Assembly: GCA_019455285.1 (NCBI GenBank)
Contig: JACFMS010000003.1
Coordinates: 72,909-136,908, forward strand
Direction: 5' to 3'
DNA from: Sphingomonadales bacterium
Lineage (GTDB): Bacteria; Pseudomonadota; Alphaproteobacteria; Sphingomonadales; Govanellaceae
DNA length: 64,000 bases
A program made the position numbers and the translations under genes. Shown one piece after another: positions 1 through 9,157 of the stretch (the stretch's first letter is position 1; each line of letters starts with the position of its first letter). Under the pieces are notes generated by a model. The model saw only the letters and a program-made list of their open reading frames with translations. It ran no database searches and had not been told where the DNA came from.

Positions 1-863
1 CCGAGCCTACCACTTTTGGCCTGAAGCTGGCGCAGGCTTACGCTGAATTTACCCGCAACCGCGCCCGCCTGGCCGCCGCGCGCGCGGAGGTGGCGACCTG
101 CGCCATCTCCGGCGCGGTCGGCACGTTTGCCAACATCGACCCTTACGTGGAAGAACACGTGGCGAAAGCGCTGGGACTTGCGGTGGAGCCGATTTCGACC
201 CAGATCATCCCGCGCGACCGCCACGCCATGTATTTCGCGACATTGGCCGTCATCGCCAGCTCCATCGAGCGGTTGGCGGTGGAAATCCGTCATCTGCAAC
301 GCACCGAGGTGCTGGAAGCCGAGGAATATTTCTCGCCTGGGCAAAAAGGCTCCTCGGCGATGCCGCACAAGCGCAACCCCGTCTTGACCGAAAACTTGAC
401 CGGCCTGGCGCGCATGATGCGCGGCTACGCCATCCCGGCACTGGAAAACGTCGCGCTGTGGCACGAGCGTGATATTTCCCATTCCTCGGCCGAGCGCATG
501 TTCGGCCCTGACGCCACGGTGATCTTGGATTTCGCGCTCGCCCGCCTGACCAACATCATGGCCAATCTGGTGGTCTATCCTGAGAGCATGCAGAAGAACC
601 TCGATCGCTTGGGCGGTCTGGTGCATTCCCAGCGCGTCATGCTGGCCTTGACCCAGGCCGGGGTCAGCCGCGAGGACTCCTACCGCCTGGTACAACTAAA
701 CGCCATGACGGTGTGGCGGGAAGGCAAGGATTTCCTGACCTTGTTGAAGGCCGACAAGGAAGTATCCGCCAAATTGCCGGCCAAGCAGTTGGAAGAGCTG
801 TTCGATCTCGGCTACCACACCAAGCATGTGGATACCATTTTCAAGCGGGTGTTCGGCTCTTAA
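1..863 (+). CDS. purB: Adenylosuccinate lyase, 5'-truncated by window edge
   Basis: Adenylosuccinate lyase acts twice in purine synthesis, releasing fumarate from SAICAR and from adenylosuccinate. The reading frame is already open at base 3, so only the C-terminal 286 codons are visible. The fumarase/aspartase-superfamily signature SSAMPHKRNP is encoded near bases 350-380, on what is known in the family as the mobile catalytic loop. The following helical region and C-terminal domain also match PurB. The stop codon overlaps the convergent TetR gene by 4 bp, leaving no room for a separate terminator. The other purine genes in the window (purC, purS, purQ, purL) start about 8 kb away, beyond a catabolic cluster. 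Identification is firm; only the N-terminus is missing. Confidence 0.96.
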   Translation, partial: EPTTFGLKLAQAYAEFTRNRARLAAARAEVATCAISGAVGTFANIDPYVEEHVAKALGLAVEPISTQIIPRDRHAMYFATLAVIASSIERLAVEIRHLQRTEVLEAEEYFSPGQKGSSAMPHKRNPVLTENLTGLARMMRGYAIPALENVALWHERDISHSSAERMFGPDATVILDFALARLTNIMANLVVYPESMQKNLDRLGGLVHSQRVMLALTQAGVSREDSYRLVQLNAMTVWREGKDFLTLLKADKEVSAKLPAKQLEELFDLGYHTKHVDTIFKRVFGS

Positions 864-1537
864 GGCTTGCGATTGGGATTCTCCGCCAGCCGCCGCAGGC
901 CGAAGGCGGCATATTCAATGAACTGCCGATAGCCGGCGTTGATTTCCTTCGCCGACACCAGCCCCTCGGAAACCAGATCAATGCGCGGCGTTTCCGAGAA
1001 GATGAAAATGCCGCAGCCCAGCGTCAACATCATCCCCCAGTTCAGGTGAACTTCGTCGATGGTCGGCAGCGCCAAGCGAAACGCGTTGTTGAAGTGGCGC
1101 TCCACCTCGCCCATGTGGCGGTGGAAAATTCCGGCGAGACTCGGCGTCAGCGTCATTCGCGCCACCAACATCGAGTAGTAGCGCCAGCCCGGATCACCGC
1201 TGGTGTGATATTCAAGCCATGGCCGATACATGGCATCGAGCACATCCTCGACGCTGGGCTGGTTGCGGGTGCGCGTTAGCACATCCGCCAGCGCTTTCAG
1301 GCGCGCTTCATTCATCGCCGCCACCCGCCGGGCGATCACCGCTTCCACCAGGCTTTCCTTGTTGCCGAAATGATAGGTGATGGACGCGGCATCGACCTTG
1401 GCGTCGATGGCCACTTGGCGCAAGGACACGGCGTTTACCCCTTCGATGGCGAACAGCCGTTCGGCCGATTCGAGAATCGCCACATCCGCTTTCTTGGCTG
1501 CCGTCTTGCGAACCGTCGATTTGCGCCGTTGCCGCAT
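860..1537 (-). CDS. TetR-family transcriptional regulator
   Basis: This 225-residue protein has an N-terminal TetR helix-turn-helix at about residues 18-65 (AERLFAIEGVNAVSLRQVA then ITYHFGNKESL), preceded by a basic stretch (RQRRKSTVRKTAAKK). The C-terminal ligand domain resembles TetR regulators of acyl-CoA or hydrophobic-ligand pathways but is not diagnostic. It is divergent from the TonB receptor at 1733, with 195 bp between them. That is the usual arrangement for a local repressor, so it probably controls the receptor, hydrolase, ligase, MBL operon at 1733-7543 and itself. The 3' end runs 4 bp into purB. The ligand is unknown. Confidence 0.88.
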   Translation of the reverse strand: MRQRRKSTVRKTAAKKADVAILESAERLFAIEGVNAVSLRQVAIDAKVDAASITYHFGNKESLVEAVIARRVAAMNEARLKALADVLTRTRNQPSVEDVLDAMYRPWLEYHTSGDPGWRYYSMLVARMTLTPSLAGIFHRHMGEVERHFNNAFRLALPTIDEVHLNWGMMLTLGCGIFIFSETPRIDLVSEGLVSAKEINAGYRQFIEYAAFGLRRLAENPNRKP

Positions 1538-1620
1538 TCCTCACCTGTTACGAGTCGAATTCCTGTCAGTCCGTCTTCATGGCAAAAATGCCCCAAAATC
1601 CAAGCTCCTGTCAATTCCTG

Positions 1621-1650
1621 TTGACAAAAAATTCAACATGTATTGAAATT
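1621..1650 (+). promoter_or_regulatory. Candidate promoter with imperfect palindrome upstream of TonB receptor
   Basis: A consensus -35 hexamer TTGACA at 1621-1626 is followed 17 bp later by TGAAAT at 1644-1649, a 4/6 match to a -10 box. An inverted repeat, AATTCAA (1630-1636) and TTGAAATT (1643-1650), lies across the spacer and -10. That is where a TetR repressor would block polymerase. Both assignments are inferred from sequence and position only. Confidence 0.35.
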
Positions 1651-1732
1651 AAATCACATACTATAAAACTGAAGACTAGGGACGGCAGGTGCCAGTGCGC
1701 CGCAAGACAACATCGTCAAGGAGGAGATTCAG

Positions 1733-3973
1733 ATGAGCAAAGCTGTGCGCGCAGAATCATCTGCGCTGACAACCGGACGGCCGCCCTATGGCCGCGTCAT
1801 ATTAGGAACGGCGGCCATCGGGCTGGCGTTGACGGCGCTCGCCCCCATGGCCGCCGCGCAAGAAATGCCGGGGCTGGAGGAGGTGGTGGTCACCGCGCAA
1901 AAGCGCACCGAGAATTTGCAAACCACCCCGGTGGCGGTCACCGCCCTCAGCGGCGACATGATGGAATCGCACGGGCTGAGCAACCTGTCCGACATCGCCC
2001 GCATGACCCCCAGCCTGACCTTTGAAAAAATCGGCATCCGCAGCCCCTTCGTCTTCCTGCGCGGCGTCGGCACCGGCGCCTTTGACATCGGCTCCGACCC
2101 GTCGGTGTCGATCTTCATCGACGACCTTTACATTCCCCGCTTCACCGGTCTGCAATTCGATCTTGCCGATATCGAGCGGGTGGAAGTGCTGAAAGGCCCG
2201 CAGGGCGCGCTGTTTGGCCGCAATACCGAGGGCGGCGCCATCAGCGTCATCACCCGCCGGCCCACCGATACCCTGTCGGCGCGGGCCGTGCTGGAAGCCG
2301 GCAATAAGGAATATCTGTCGTTTCGCGGTTCGGTGAGCGGCCCCATCGCCGGCGATCGACTGCTGGCCCGCGCCAGCGTCGCCGGCAAACGCCGCGACGG
2401 CTGGGTCGAAAACACGCTGACCGGCGTTGACCACCTGGATGAGAAATCCTATGGCGGCCGGCTGCAACTGGAATACCGCGGCGAGGATTTAACCGCGCTT
2501 TTTACCGCCAGCTACAGCCGCGACAAGCCCAATGCGGCAACCTTCATGAACGTCACGCCGGCGGTGTTTCTGCTTTCTCCCGCCTCGCCGTTCTTCGGCC
2601 AGGTGCCGAGCACCTTCGACCCCGAGCATCAGGCCTTTGATACCGATGGCTTCCAGCGCCGCAAGGGCGTCATCCTCTCGGCTAAGCTCGACTGGGACAT
2701 GGAGTGGGCGACGCTGACCTCGGTCAGCGGCTATTTATCGCACAAGTTCAGCGAGCTGCATGACCTGGACGGCACCGAGGCCTTCGTTCTCAACCGCTAT
2801 GCCGATGAGGAGAGCGACACCTTCTCCCAGGAACTGCGCCTGACCTCGGCCAAGGATGGTGCGTTCGATTGGATCATCGGTGCGTTCTATTTCAAGGATG
2901 ATGCCAGCCGTCTTGACCGCTGGTTCCTAGGTCCCGAAAGCTCGCTCTCCCGCATCTTCGCCGGCGGCAATGTGGTCACCATCAACGATGACGTTGATGT
3001 TGATACCGAAAGCTGGGCGCTGTTCGGCCAGATCGGTTATGACATCACCGATGAGTTCCGCCTAACCGTCGGCGCGCGCTACAGCGAGGATAAAAAAGAG
3101 TCGTCGCGCACCACCGACCGCACCCATGCCACGCCGCTGCTGTTTGTGCCCTTCACCGTCAGTCCCGAGGCGAAATGGAACTCCTTCGATCCTCAGGTCT
3201 CGCTGCAATACAGTCCGACCGAAGACGTGATGATTTATGTCTCCTACAGCGAAGGATTCAAGAGCGGCGGCTTCCAGCCGGCGGTGGCGTCCAATCCCAG
3301 CATCGGCAATTCGGTATTCGATCCCGAAACCGTGCAATCCTACGAAGCCGGCCTCAAATCCATGTTCTTCGACAACCGCGTGCGGCTGAACCTGGCGGCG
3401 TTCCATGTCAAATACAAGGATCTGCAATTCCTGTCGGCAAACGGCGTCCTGCCCAACGGCGCGCCGCTGGTGGTCACCACCAACGCCGCCGATTCCCATA
3501 CCGACGGCTTTGAGGTGGAAATTCAGGCCGCCGTCACCGAGAATTTTATGATCACCGCCGGCTATTCCTATCTTCATGCGGTGTTTGACGAATATGTGGA
3601 TGGCTCCGGCGCCAGCCAGGAAGGCAACCAGATCATCCGCACGCCTAAGCATCAGGGGCATGCCAGCGCCACCTATACCGTGCCTCTGCGCTCGGGCAGG
3701 ATCAACCTTACCGGCGATATCAGCGCCCGCTCCCGCATTTACTTCGATCCCAACAACGTCAAGTCGGTATCGCAGGAAGGATTTGCGCTCCTCGGCGCTC
3801 GGGTGGAATATGAAAGCGAGGACGGCGATTGGAAAGTGGCGCTGTGGGGCCGCAACCTTGGCAACAAGGACTACTGCTCCAACTCCATCATCTTCGCCAA
3901 TTCGACCGTCGGCGCCTGCACCATCGGCGAGTTGCGCTCTTACGGCCTGAGCTTATCGTACGCGTTGAACTAG
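1733..3973 (+). CDS. TonB-dependent outer-membrane receptor
   Basis: This 746-residue outer-membrane receptor would use TonB-ExbBD energy to import a substrate too large or scarce for porins. An N-terminal export signal ends near residue 42 (LAPMAAAQ). A TonB-box-like EEVVVTAQK segment follows at 49-57, then the plug (about 60-175, with RVEVLKGPQGALFGRNTEGG). The rest is a 22-strand-type barrel with typical motifs (YSEGFKSGGF, YEAGLK, GRNLGNKDY). A strong AGGAGGAG ribosome site precedes the ATG. It is first in a run with an FAH-family hydrolase, an acyl-CoA ligase and an MBL hydrolase, so the substrate is probably an organic acid or ester rather than a siderophore. The substrate cannot be read from the sequence. 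Confidence 0.93.
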   Translation: MSKAVRAESSALTTGRPPYGRVILGTAAIGLALTALAPMAAAQEMPGLEEVVVTAQKRTENLQTTPVAVTALSGDMMESHGLSNLSDIARMTPSLTFEKIGIRSPFVFLRGVGTGAFDIGSDPSVSIFIDDLYIPRFTGLQFDLADIERVEVLKGPQGALFGRNTEGGAISVITRRPTDTLSARAVLEAGNKEYLSFRGSVSGPIAGDRLLARASVAGKRRDGWVENTLTGVDHLDEKSYGGRLQLEYRGEDLTALFTASYSRDKPNAATFMNVTPAVFLLSPASPFFGQVPSTFDPEHQAFDTDGFQRRKGVILSAKLDWDMEWATLTSVSGYLSHKFSELHDLDGTEAFVLNRYADEESDTFSQELRLTSAKDGAFDWIIGAFYFKDDASRLDRWFLGPESSLSRIFAGGNVVTINDDVDVDTESWALFGQIGYDITDEFRLTVGARYSEDKKESSRTTDRTHATPLLFVPFTVSPEAKWNSFDPQVSLQYSPTEDVMIYVSYSEGFKSGGFQPAVASNPSIGNSVFDPETVQSYEAGLKSMFFDNRVRLNLAAFHVKYKDLQFLSANGVLPNGAPLVVTTNAADSHTDGFEVEIQAAVTENFMITAGYSYLHAVFDEYVDGSGASQEGNQIIRTPKHQGHASATYTVPLRSGRINLTGDISARSRIYFDPNNVKSVSQEGFALLGARVEYESEDGDWKVALWGRNLGNKDYCSNSIIFANSTVGACTIGELRSYGLSLSYALN

Positions 3974-3993
3974 AAATAGGCGGAGTTCCGAAC

Positions 3994-4995
3994 ATGCGGC
4001 TAATAACCTATACGCGAAACGGCGCAGCCGGCATCGGCGCTTGGTTTGACAGAGATCGCCAGGTGCTTGACCTGAAAAAAGCGGCCATGCTCGCCGCCGA
4101 CCAGGCGGTTGATGAACTTGCCGATATGCAATCCTTCATCGAGGCCGGACCGGCGCGCTGGGAGTGGGCGCGCCGGGCGCTCGCCAGCCCGGCATCGGAA
4201 GCGGTGTTCCCGACCGCCGCCTGCCGGCTGCTGGCGCCGCTGCCGCGCCCGGCTCAGATCAGGGATTTCCTGTGCTTCGAGGAACACCTGAAAGACGCCT
4301 TTGCGATGGCGATTGACCTGCGCAGCCGCATCGCCGACGATCCCGATAAAAAACGCGCCGAACTGAAAGCCAGCGGCATGTTTGACATTCCCCAGGTGTG
4401 GTACGAGCGGCCGATTTATTATACCTGTAGCCGCTTTGCAGTCTGCGGCCCGGATACTGACGTCATCTGGCCAAGTTATTCACGGATGATGGACTATGAG
4501 CTGGAATGCGCCGCCATCATCGGCAAAGCCGGCCGCGATATTGCCAAGGACAAGGCGCTCGACCATATTTTCGGCTATACGATATTTAATGACTTCAGCG
4601 CCCGCGATGAGCAGATGATCGTCATGGAGGGCAAGCTTGGCCCCGGCAAGGGCAAGGATTTCGACAACGCCAATGCTTTTGGGCCCTGCATCGTCACCGC
4701 CGACGAGATCGGCGATCCTTACGCCCTGGTGATGACGGCGCGGGTGAACGGCGAGGAATGGTCGCGCGGCTCCACCGCCGCCATGTACCATAAATTCGAG
4801 GATATCATCGCCTACGTCAGCCGGTCGGAAACCCTGCACCCCGGCGAAGTCTTGTGCTCGGGCACCGTCGGCACAGGCAGCGCTGCCGAGCAGGGCAAGT
4901 TTCTCAAGTCCGGCGATGTCGTCGAATTGCAGATCGACGGCATCGGCATTTTGCGCAATCGAGTGTTCAGCGCCGATGCCCCGCGGACGACATGA
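3994..4995 (+). CDS. Fumarylacetoacetate hydrolase (FAH) family protein
   Basis: This 333-residue protein belongs to the FAH superfamily, metal-dependent enzymes that cleave or hydrate 1,3-diketo acids late in aromatic catabolism. The catalytic fold starts near residue 130. Metal-ligand segments are visible as DYELECAAIIGK and FNDFSARDEQM, with GPGKGKDFDNANAFGPCIV and LHPGEVLCSGTVGTG further on, all typical of FAH/HpcE-like proteins. The ATG at 3994 was chosen because it follows the receptor stop by 20 bp and gives a family-like N-terminus (MRLITYTRNG). Upstream in-frame codons lie inside the receptor gene. Its TGA overlaps the start of the ligase gene. The exact substrate is unknown. Confidence 0.88.
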   Translation: MRLITYTRNGAAGIGAWFDRDRQVLDLKKAAMLAADQAVDELADMQSFIEAGPARWEWARRALASPASEAVFPTAACRLLAPLPRPAQIRDFLCFEEHLKDAFAMAIDLRSRIADDPDKKRAELKASGMFDIPQVWYERPIYYTCSRFAVCGPDTDVIWPSYSRMMDYELECAAIIGKAGRDIAKDKALDHIFGYTIFNDFSARDEQMIVMEGKLGPGKGKDFDNANAFGPCIVTADEIGDPYALVMTARVNGEEWSRGSTAAMYHKFEDIIAYVSRSETLHPGEVLCSGTVGTGSAAEQGKFLKSGDVVELQIDGIGILRNRVFSADAPRTT

Positions 4996-6524
4996 TGGTC
5001 AACGTCTCATCTTTTCTATCCCGCAGCGCCGCGCGGTGGGGCGATCGTCCCGCATTGTGCGAGGATGAAACCGTCGTCGCCACCTTCGCCGAACTGGAGG
5101 CGCGGGCAACCGATATCGCACGCCGCCTGCGCACGGATCTCGGACTCGTTCCTGGCGACCGCGTTGCCGTGGTATCGAAAAACTGCGCGCGCTATCTTGA
5201 ACTGATATTCGCCGCCTGGCGCGCCGAGCTGACCCTGGCGCCCATCAATGCCCGGCTACACCCCAAGGAGATCGCCTATATCCTGGCCGACAGCGGCGCG
5301 CGGCTGTGCTTTGCCGCAACGGAAGATATCGACGCCATCGCCGCAGCGAGTCCCAAGATCGCCCTTGCCGATATCGCCGCGCCGGCGAGCAGCTGGCAGC
5401 GCGCCGGCCAAGCTCAGCCATCTCGCGGCGCGCCGAGTCCGTCCATCGCCTGGCTCTTCTACACCAGTGGCACCACCGGCCGGCCGAAGGGCGTGATGAT
5501 CACCCACGACATGCTGCGCCAAGCGCTGCTCAACTACTTCGCTAATGTCGACTGGATCACGCCCGAGGATTGCATCATCCATTTTGCTCCCCTCTCCCAT
5601 GGCAGCGGCATGTATGCGCTGCCGCACATCGCGGCGGGCGCGGCCAATATCGTGCCGGTGCGTCATCAGTTCACCGCTGACGGCCTGGCCGCTCTGTTTG
5701 CCCGCCATCGCGGCATCTCCATGTTCATGGCACCCACCATGGTGCGCAAGATGCTGGATATGCCAGAGCTTGAATCACTTCCTATCGATAGCTTGAAAAC
5801 CATCGTCTATGGCGGCGGCCCGATGTATGTCGCCGACATCGAGGAAGCGGTGCGGCGCTTAGGCCCGCGCTTCGTGCAGATTTACGGCCAGGGCGAATGC
5901 CCGATGACCATTACCTGTCTCTCGCGCCGCGATATCGCCACCGCCTATGAGCGGCAGGATGCGGCGACGCTGGGCTCGGTGGGCCGCGCTTTTACCGGCG
6001 TCGAGGTGGCGGTGGCGGATGAGGCGGGCGTATTGTTGCCGGCAGGCGAGATTGGCGAGGTGGTGGTGCGGGGACCTATCGTGATGCCCGGCTATTGGGC
6101 AAACCCCCAGGCCACCGCCGAGACCATCCGCCAGGGCTGGCTATACACCGGCGACATGGGGGCGCTTGACGAACGCGGCTTTCTGACGCTGAAAGACCGT
6201 TCCAAGGATTTGATCGTCAGCGGCGGCATGAATATCTACCCCCGCGAAATCGAGGAGGTCTTGCTGCATCAAGATTCCGTCGCGGAAGCGAGCGTGGTTG
6301 GCATGCGGGATGAAAAGTGGGGAGAAAGCGTGGTCGCCTTTATCGTGCCCAAAGCGGGATACGTCATCGACCCTCAGGCGCTGGATGCCCACTGTCTGAA
6401 CAACCTGGCGCGCTTCAAGCGGCCCAAGGAATACCGCGTGGTGGAGGCGCTGCCGAAAAACAATTACGGCAAGGTGCTAAAGCGCGAGTTGCGCGAGCTC
6501 TTGACGCACGGCGATTTCACCTGA
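4992..6524 (+). CDS. AMP-dependent acyl-CoA synthetase/ligase
   Basis: This enzyme adenylates a carboxylic acid and transfers it to CoA. Motifs in order are FYTSGTTGRPKGVMITH (ATP/AMP P-loop), YGQGECPMTITC (adenine/substrate region), GWLYTGDMGALDERGFL and DRSKDLIVSGGMNIYPREIEE (hinge). The C-terminal lysine motif is NNYGKVLKREL, which keeps the catalytic Lys. From the ATG at 4992 it is 510 residues, normal for the family. That ATG overlaps the previous TGA (ATGA), indicating translational coupling; the next codon is also ATG. Long-chain, aromatic and other medium-size acids are all possible. The neighbouring FAH and MBL hydrolases suggest a catabolic role. Confidence 0.92.
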   Translation: MMVNVSSFLSRSAARWGDRPALCEDETVVATFAELEARATDIARRLRTDLGLVPGDRVAVVSKNCARYLELIFAAWRAELTLAPINARLHPKEIAYILADSGARLCFAATEDIDAIAAASPKIALADIAAPASSWQRAGQAQPSRGAPSPSIAWLFYTSGTTGRPKGVMITHDMLRQALLNYFANVDWITPEDCIIHFAPLSHGSGMYALPHIAAGAANIVPVRHQFTADGLAALFARHRGISMFMAPTMVRKMLDMPELESLPIDSLKTIVYGGGPMYVADIEEAVRRLGPRFVQIYGQGECPMTITCLSRRDIATAYERQDAATLGSVGRAFTGVEVAVADEAGVLLPAGEIGEVVVRGPIVMPGYWANPQATAETIRQGWLYTGDMGALDERGFLTLKDRSKDLIVSGGMNIYPREIEEVLLHQDSVAEASVVGMRDEKWGESVVAFIVPKAGYVIDPQALDAHCLNNLARFKRPKEYRVVEALPKNNYGKVLKRELRELLTHGDFT

Positions 6525-6559
6525 GTTTTACAAAAATGTTTTCTTAAGGAGAGTCGGTC

Positions 6560-7543
6560 ATGGCAAAATGGCAATATACCAAAGGGCTGCACGATATCGG
6601 CAATGGCATTTATGCCTATCTCTTGCCCACCGGCTCCTGGGGCTGGAGCAACGCTGGGCTCATCATCGACGGCGAGCAATCCATGTTGGTGGATACGCTG
6701 TTCGACGAAGTGCTCACCGGCGAGATGCTCGGCACGATGAAGAACGCCACCGGTATCGGCGGCGCCGACGTCACCACGCTGATCAACACCCACGCCAACG
6801 GCGACCACACCTTCGGCAACCGCCTGGTGGAGCGGGCCGAGATCATCGCCTCCAAGGCCGGCGCCGAGGAAATGACCGAGCTGCCGCCCGAAGCCGTTGC
6901 CCAGTTGATGCGCAATGCGCCGAACATGGGCGAAACCGGCAAATTCCTGATGGAAATCTTCTCAGGGTTCCACTTCGATGGCATAGAGCTTCGCATGCCG
7001 ACCCGCACCTTTTCCGGCGCGCTTGACCTTAAGGTGGGCGACAAGGACGTCCGCCTCATTGAAGTGGGACCGGCGCACACCAAGGGCGACACGCTGGTTC
7101 ATGTGCCCACCGATCGCGTGATTTATACCGGCGATATTCTGTTCATCGGCGGCACCCCCATCATCTGGGCGGGGCCGGTGAAGAACTGGCTCAAGGCCTG
7201 CGACCTCATCCTTGGCCTCGACGTCGATGTGGTGGTGCCGGGCCATGGCCCGATCACCGACAAGGCGGGCGTGCGCCAGGTGCGCGATTACCTGGCCTAT
7301 GTCGATCAGGAAGCGCGCAAGCGCTTTGATGCCGGCATGCCGTTCGAGGAAGCAGCCCGCGACATCGCGCTCAAAGAGTTCGGCAAATGGAGCGACGCTG
7401 AGCGCATCGTCGTCAACGTCTATTCGCTCTACAAGGAATACCGCGGCGTTACCGAGCACCCCGATATGATGCAGCTATTCAGCAAAATGGCGGAGTACCG
7501 TAAGCAGCATCAGCATCACCATGGTTGCGCGTGCCATTCCTGA
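6560..7543 (+). CDS. Metallo-beta-lactamase-fold hydrolase
   Basis: This 327-residue MBL-fold protein has the metal motif written as THANGDHTFGN, with Asn where many relatives have the second His. Further ligands are in EVGPAHTKGDTLVHVP, IYTGDILF and VPGHGPITD. Such proteins hydrolyse esters, thioesters or lactones; the chemistry here is not identified. A good AAGGAGAG ribosome site precedes the ATG. It lies 35 bp after the ligase and is probably the last gene of the receptor-hydrolase-ligase operon. The C-terminus is unusual: a metal-binding-looking tail, QHQHHHGCACHS, ends the protein. The gene abuts the convergent esterase gene with no spacer. Confidence 0.9.
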   Translation: MAKWQYTKGLHDIGNGIYAYLLPTGSWGWSNAGLIIDGEQSMLVDTLFDEVLTGEMLGTMKNATGIGGADVTTLINTHANGDHTFGNRLVERAEIIASKAGAEEMTELPPEAVAQLMRNAPNMGETGKFLMEIFSGFHFDGIELRMPTRTFSGALDLKVGDKDVRLIEVGPAHTKGDTLVHVPTDRVIYTGDILFIGGTPIIWAGPVKNWLKACDLILGLDVDVVVPGHGPITDKAGVRQVRDYLAYVDQEARKRFDAGMPFEEAARDIALKEFGKWSDAERIVVNVYSLYKEYRGVTEHPDMMQLFSKMAEYRKQHQHHHGCACHS

Positions 7544-8473
7544 CTACTGTGCCGGCAGGTTGGCAAGCGCCTGGCGGTAGAATTCCCAATTGCTTTCGCC
7601 AAGGCCTTGAAAAATTCCATTGGGATTATGGCCGACTCCCGGCACGACGAGAAAGGCATGGGGAATGTGAAGTTGGGTCAAGTGGTCGTGGAATTTGCGG
7701 TTGTTTTGATAAACCTCGTCGGCATCGCCCACCACCTGACGAATGAGGGTGCCGGTTTGCAGTCCGGCGGCGTTTTGTTCCGCCGTCACCCACGGGCTTT
7801 GCGCCTTGAAGTATGCCTGATCGCCGCCGTAGGTCATGTCCAGCAAAAGCTGCGCTTCCTGCGGATCGGCGCGCGGCGCTTCATGAACCTTGAACTCCTC
7901 CTGCAACGGCCCGCCGGCAATCATTGATACTGCGGCAAAGAGATCGTGGTATTTCAATCCCAACCGTCCCGCGCCATAGCCGCCCATGCTGAATCCTTCC
8001 AGGATGCGGCCCTCGCGTGCGGCAATGGTGCGGTAGCTGGCGTCGATGTGCGGGATCAGTTCCTTGATCACCACGGTTTCCATCGGCGTCTTGCCGTCCT
8101 TGGAATTGCACCACATGCCGTCCGCCAATCCGTTGGGGAAGACGATAATCATCGGCGCCATCTTGCCGGCGCGCATGGCGCCATCAAAGTGACGCGTCAA
8201 TGGCTGTAGTCCACGCATGCCTCCGCCGCTGCCGTGCAGCCAGTAGAGTACCGGAAAGCGGCGATCTTTTTCCGTGTCGTAAACTTCCGGCGTGTAGATG
8301 AAGTAGCTGACCTTGGTCTTCGCCGCCGCGCTGTCAAATAGTACCTGCTGCAAGCGCGGCGCTTCGACATTGGGCATTACCCATTGGCGCGCTGGCTGGG
8401 CAAAGCCGACTTGAGCGCCAAGGAGAAAAATACTCACAGCGATAACGAGAATTTTCCAGCCGTCCCTTTGCAT
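7544..8473 (-). CDS. Secreted alpha/beta-hydrolase esterase
   Basis: This 309-residue hydrolase of the esterase D/feruloyl-esterase-like group has an N-terminal signal peptide (hydrophobic 8-20, cleavage near GFAQ, residue 25), so it is probably periplasmic or secreted. The nucleophile elbow is GFSMGG with Ser162. VLYWLHGSGGG (about 75-85) forms the oxyanion region. GDADE and PGVGHN near the C-terminus supply the likely Asp and His. It is convergent with the MBL gene with zero bases between them. An extracytoplasmic esterase next to a TonB receptor and acyl-CoA ligase fits release of an acid from an ester before uptake and activation, but this is inference. Confidence 0.87.
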   Translation of the reverse strand: MQRDGWKILVIAVSIFLLGAQVGFAQPARQWVMPNVEAPRLQQVLFDSAAAKTKVSYFIYTPEVYDTEKDRRFPVLYWLHGSGGGMRGLQPLTRHFDGAMRAGKMAPMIIVFPNGLADGMWCNSKDGKTPMETVVIKELIPHIDASYRTIAAREGRILEGFSMGGYGAGRLGLKYHDLFAAVSMIAGGPLQEEFKVHEAPRADPQEAQLLLDMTYGGDQAYFKAQSPWVTAEQNAAGLQTGTLIRQVVGDADEVYQNNRKFHDHLTQLHIPHAFLVVPGVGHNPNGIFQGLGESNWEFYRQALANLPAQ

Positions 8474-8596
8474 CTGCGTACCTCTCCATGGACCTAAAGG
8501 AGACCTTGTCTTCGATAGTTCTTCATACGCAGACTAGAAGGCTTTCCCGGCGCTGGGCAACAAAAATAGTTTGAATTAAAACAGATTGCCGTCAAG

Positions 8597-8629
8597 GAAA
8601 AGGGGCGCTTCATGTAAGCGCCCCTTTTC
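8597..8629 (-). terminator. Strong intrinsic terminator after the ATPase zeta gene
   Basis: A perfect 14-bp inverted repeat (8597-8610 and 8616-8629) encloses a 5-base loop. Arms read GAAAAGGGGCGCTT and its complement. Read on the minus strand, the hairpin ends in a T-rich stretch, fitting a factor-independent terminator 25 bp downstream of the gene at 8654-8980. Confidence 0.8.
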
Positions 8630-8653
8630 GCCATCCCCTGGTTTTTTTACGCG

Positions 8654-8980
8654 TTACTTGGTCTCGGACATAATCTGCTGCCGGGCGACGTCCATCTGAT
8701 GGGTCATCTCGCGCCGGATCTGGTGGTCGGAGAGGGAAACGCCCTTGGCGTCGAAATCGCGGCGGATTTTGCGGAACACGTCCTCGTCGCCGGCTTCCTC
8801 GAATTCGGCCTTGACCACCTCCAGGGCATAGGCGTCGGCGTCGGCGCCGGTAAGTCCTAAATGGCCGGCCGCCCATAGGCCCAACAGCTTGTTGCGCCGG
8901 GCCTGCGCCTTGAACTGAAGCTCCTGGTCGTGCGCGAACTTGGATTCAAAGCTTTTTTCGCGGTCCTTGAACTGCGTCAT
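8654..8980 (-). CDS. F1-ATPase inhibitor zeta subunit (DUF1476)
   Basis: This 108-residue, highly charged helical protein matches the DUF1476 family. In Paracoccus its member is the zeta subunit that inhibits F1FO-ATP synthase in the hydrolytic direction. Recognisable segments are the N-terminal FKDREKSFESKFAHDQELQFK, known in the family as the inhibitory helix, followed by ARRNKLLGLWAAG and DVFRKIRRDFDAKGV. The family is essentially alphaproteobacterial, which is one reason for placing the organism there. It stands alone, with its own terminator downstream and about 160 bp of upstream sequence facing purC. Confidence 0.88.
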   Translation of the reverse strand: MTQFKDREKSFESKFAHDQELQFKAQARRNKLLGLWAAGHLGLTGADADAYALEVVKAEFEEAGDEDVFRKIRRDFDAKGVSLSDHQIRREMTHQMDVARQQIMSETK

Positions 8981-9157
8981 CCCCTAACTCCGGTCAAATA
9001 CTCTTAACGACCTTCCTAGCCGCTTGACGACGGCAAATCAATAGCTTCCGCCCCCTTTCACGATCGTTGTATTGCCGCCCCAATTCGGCTATGGTCCCGC
9101 CGCATCAAACGCGCCTTAAAATCTTAAACTTCAGCAGGAACGATGAGGGTACTTCAC

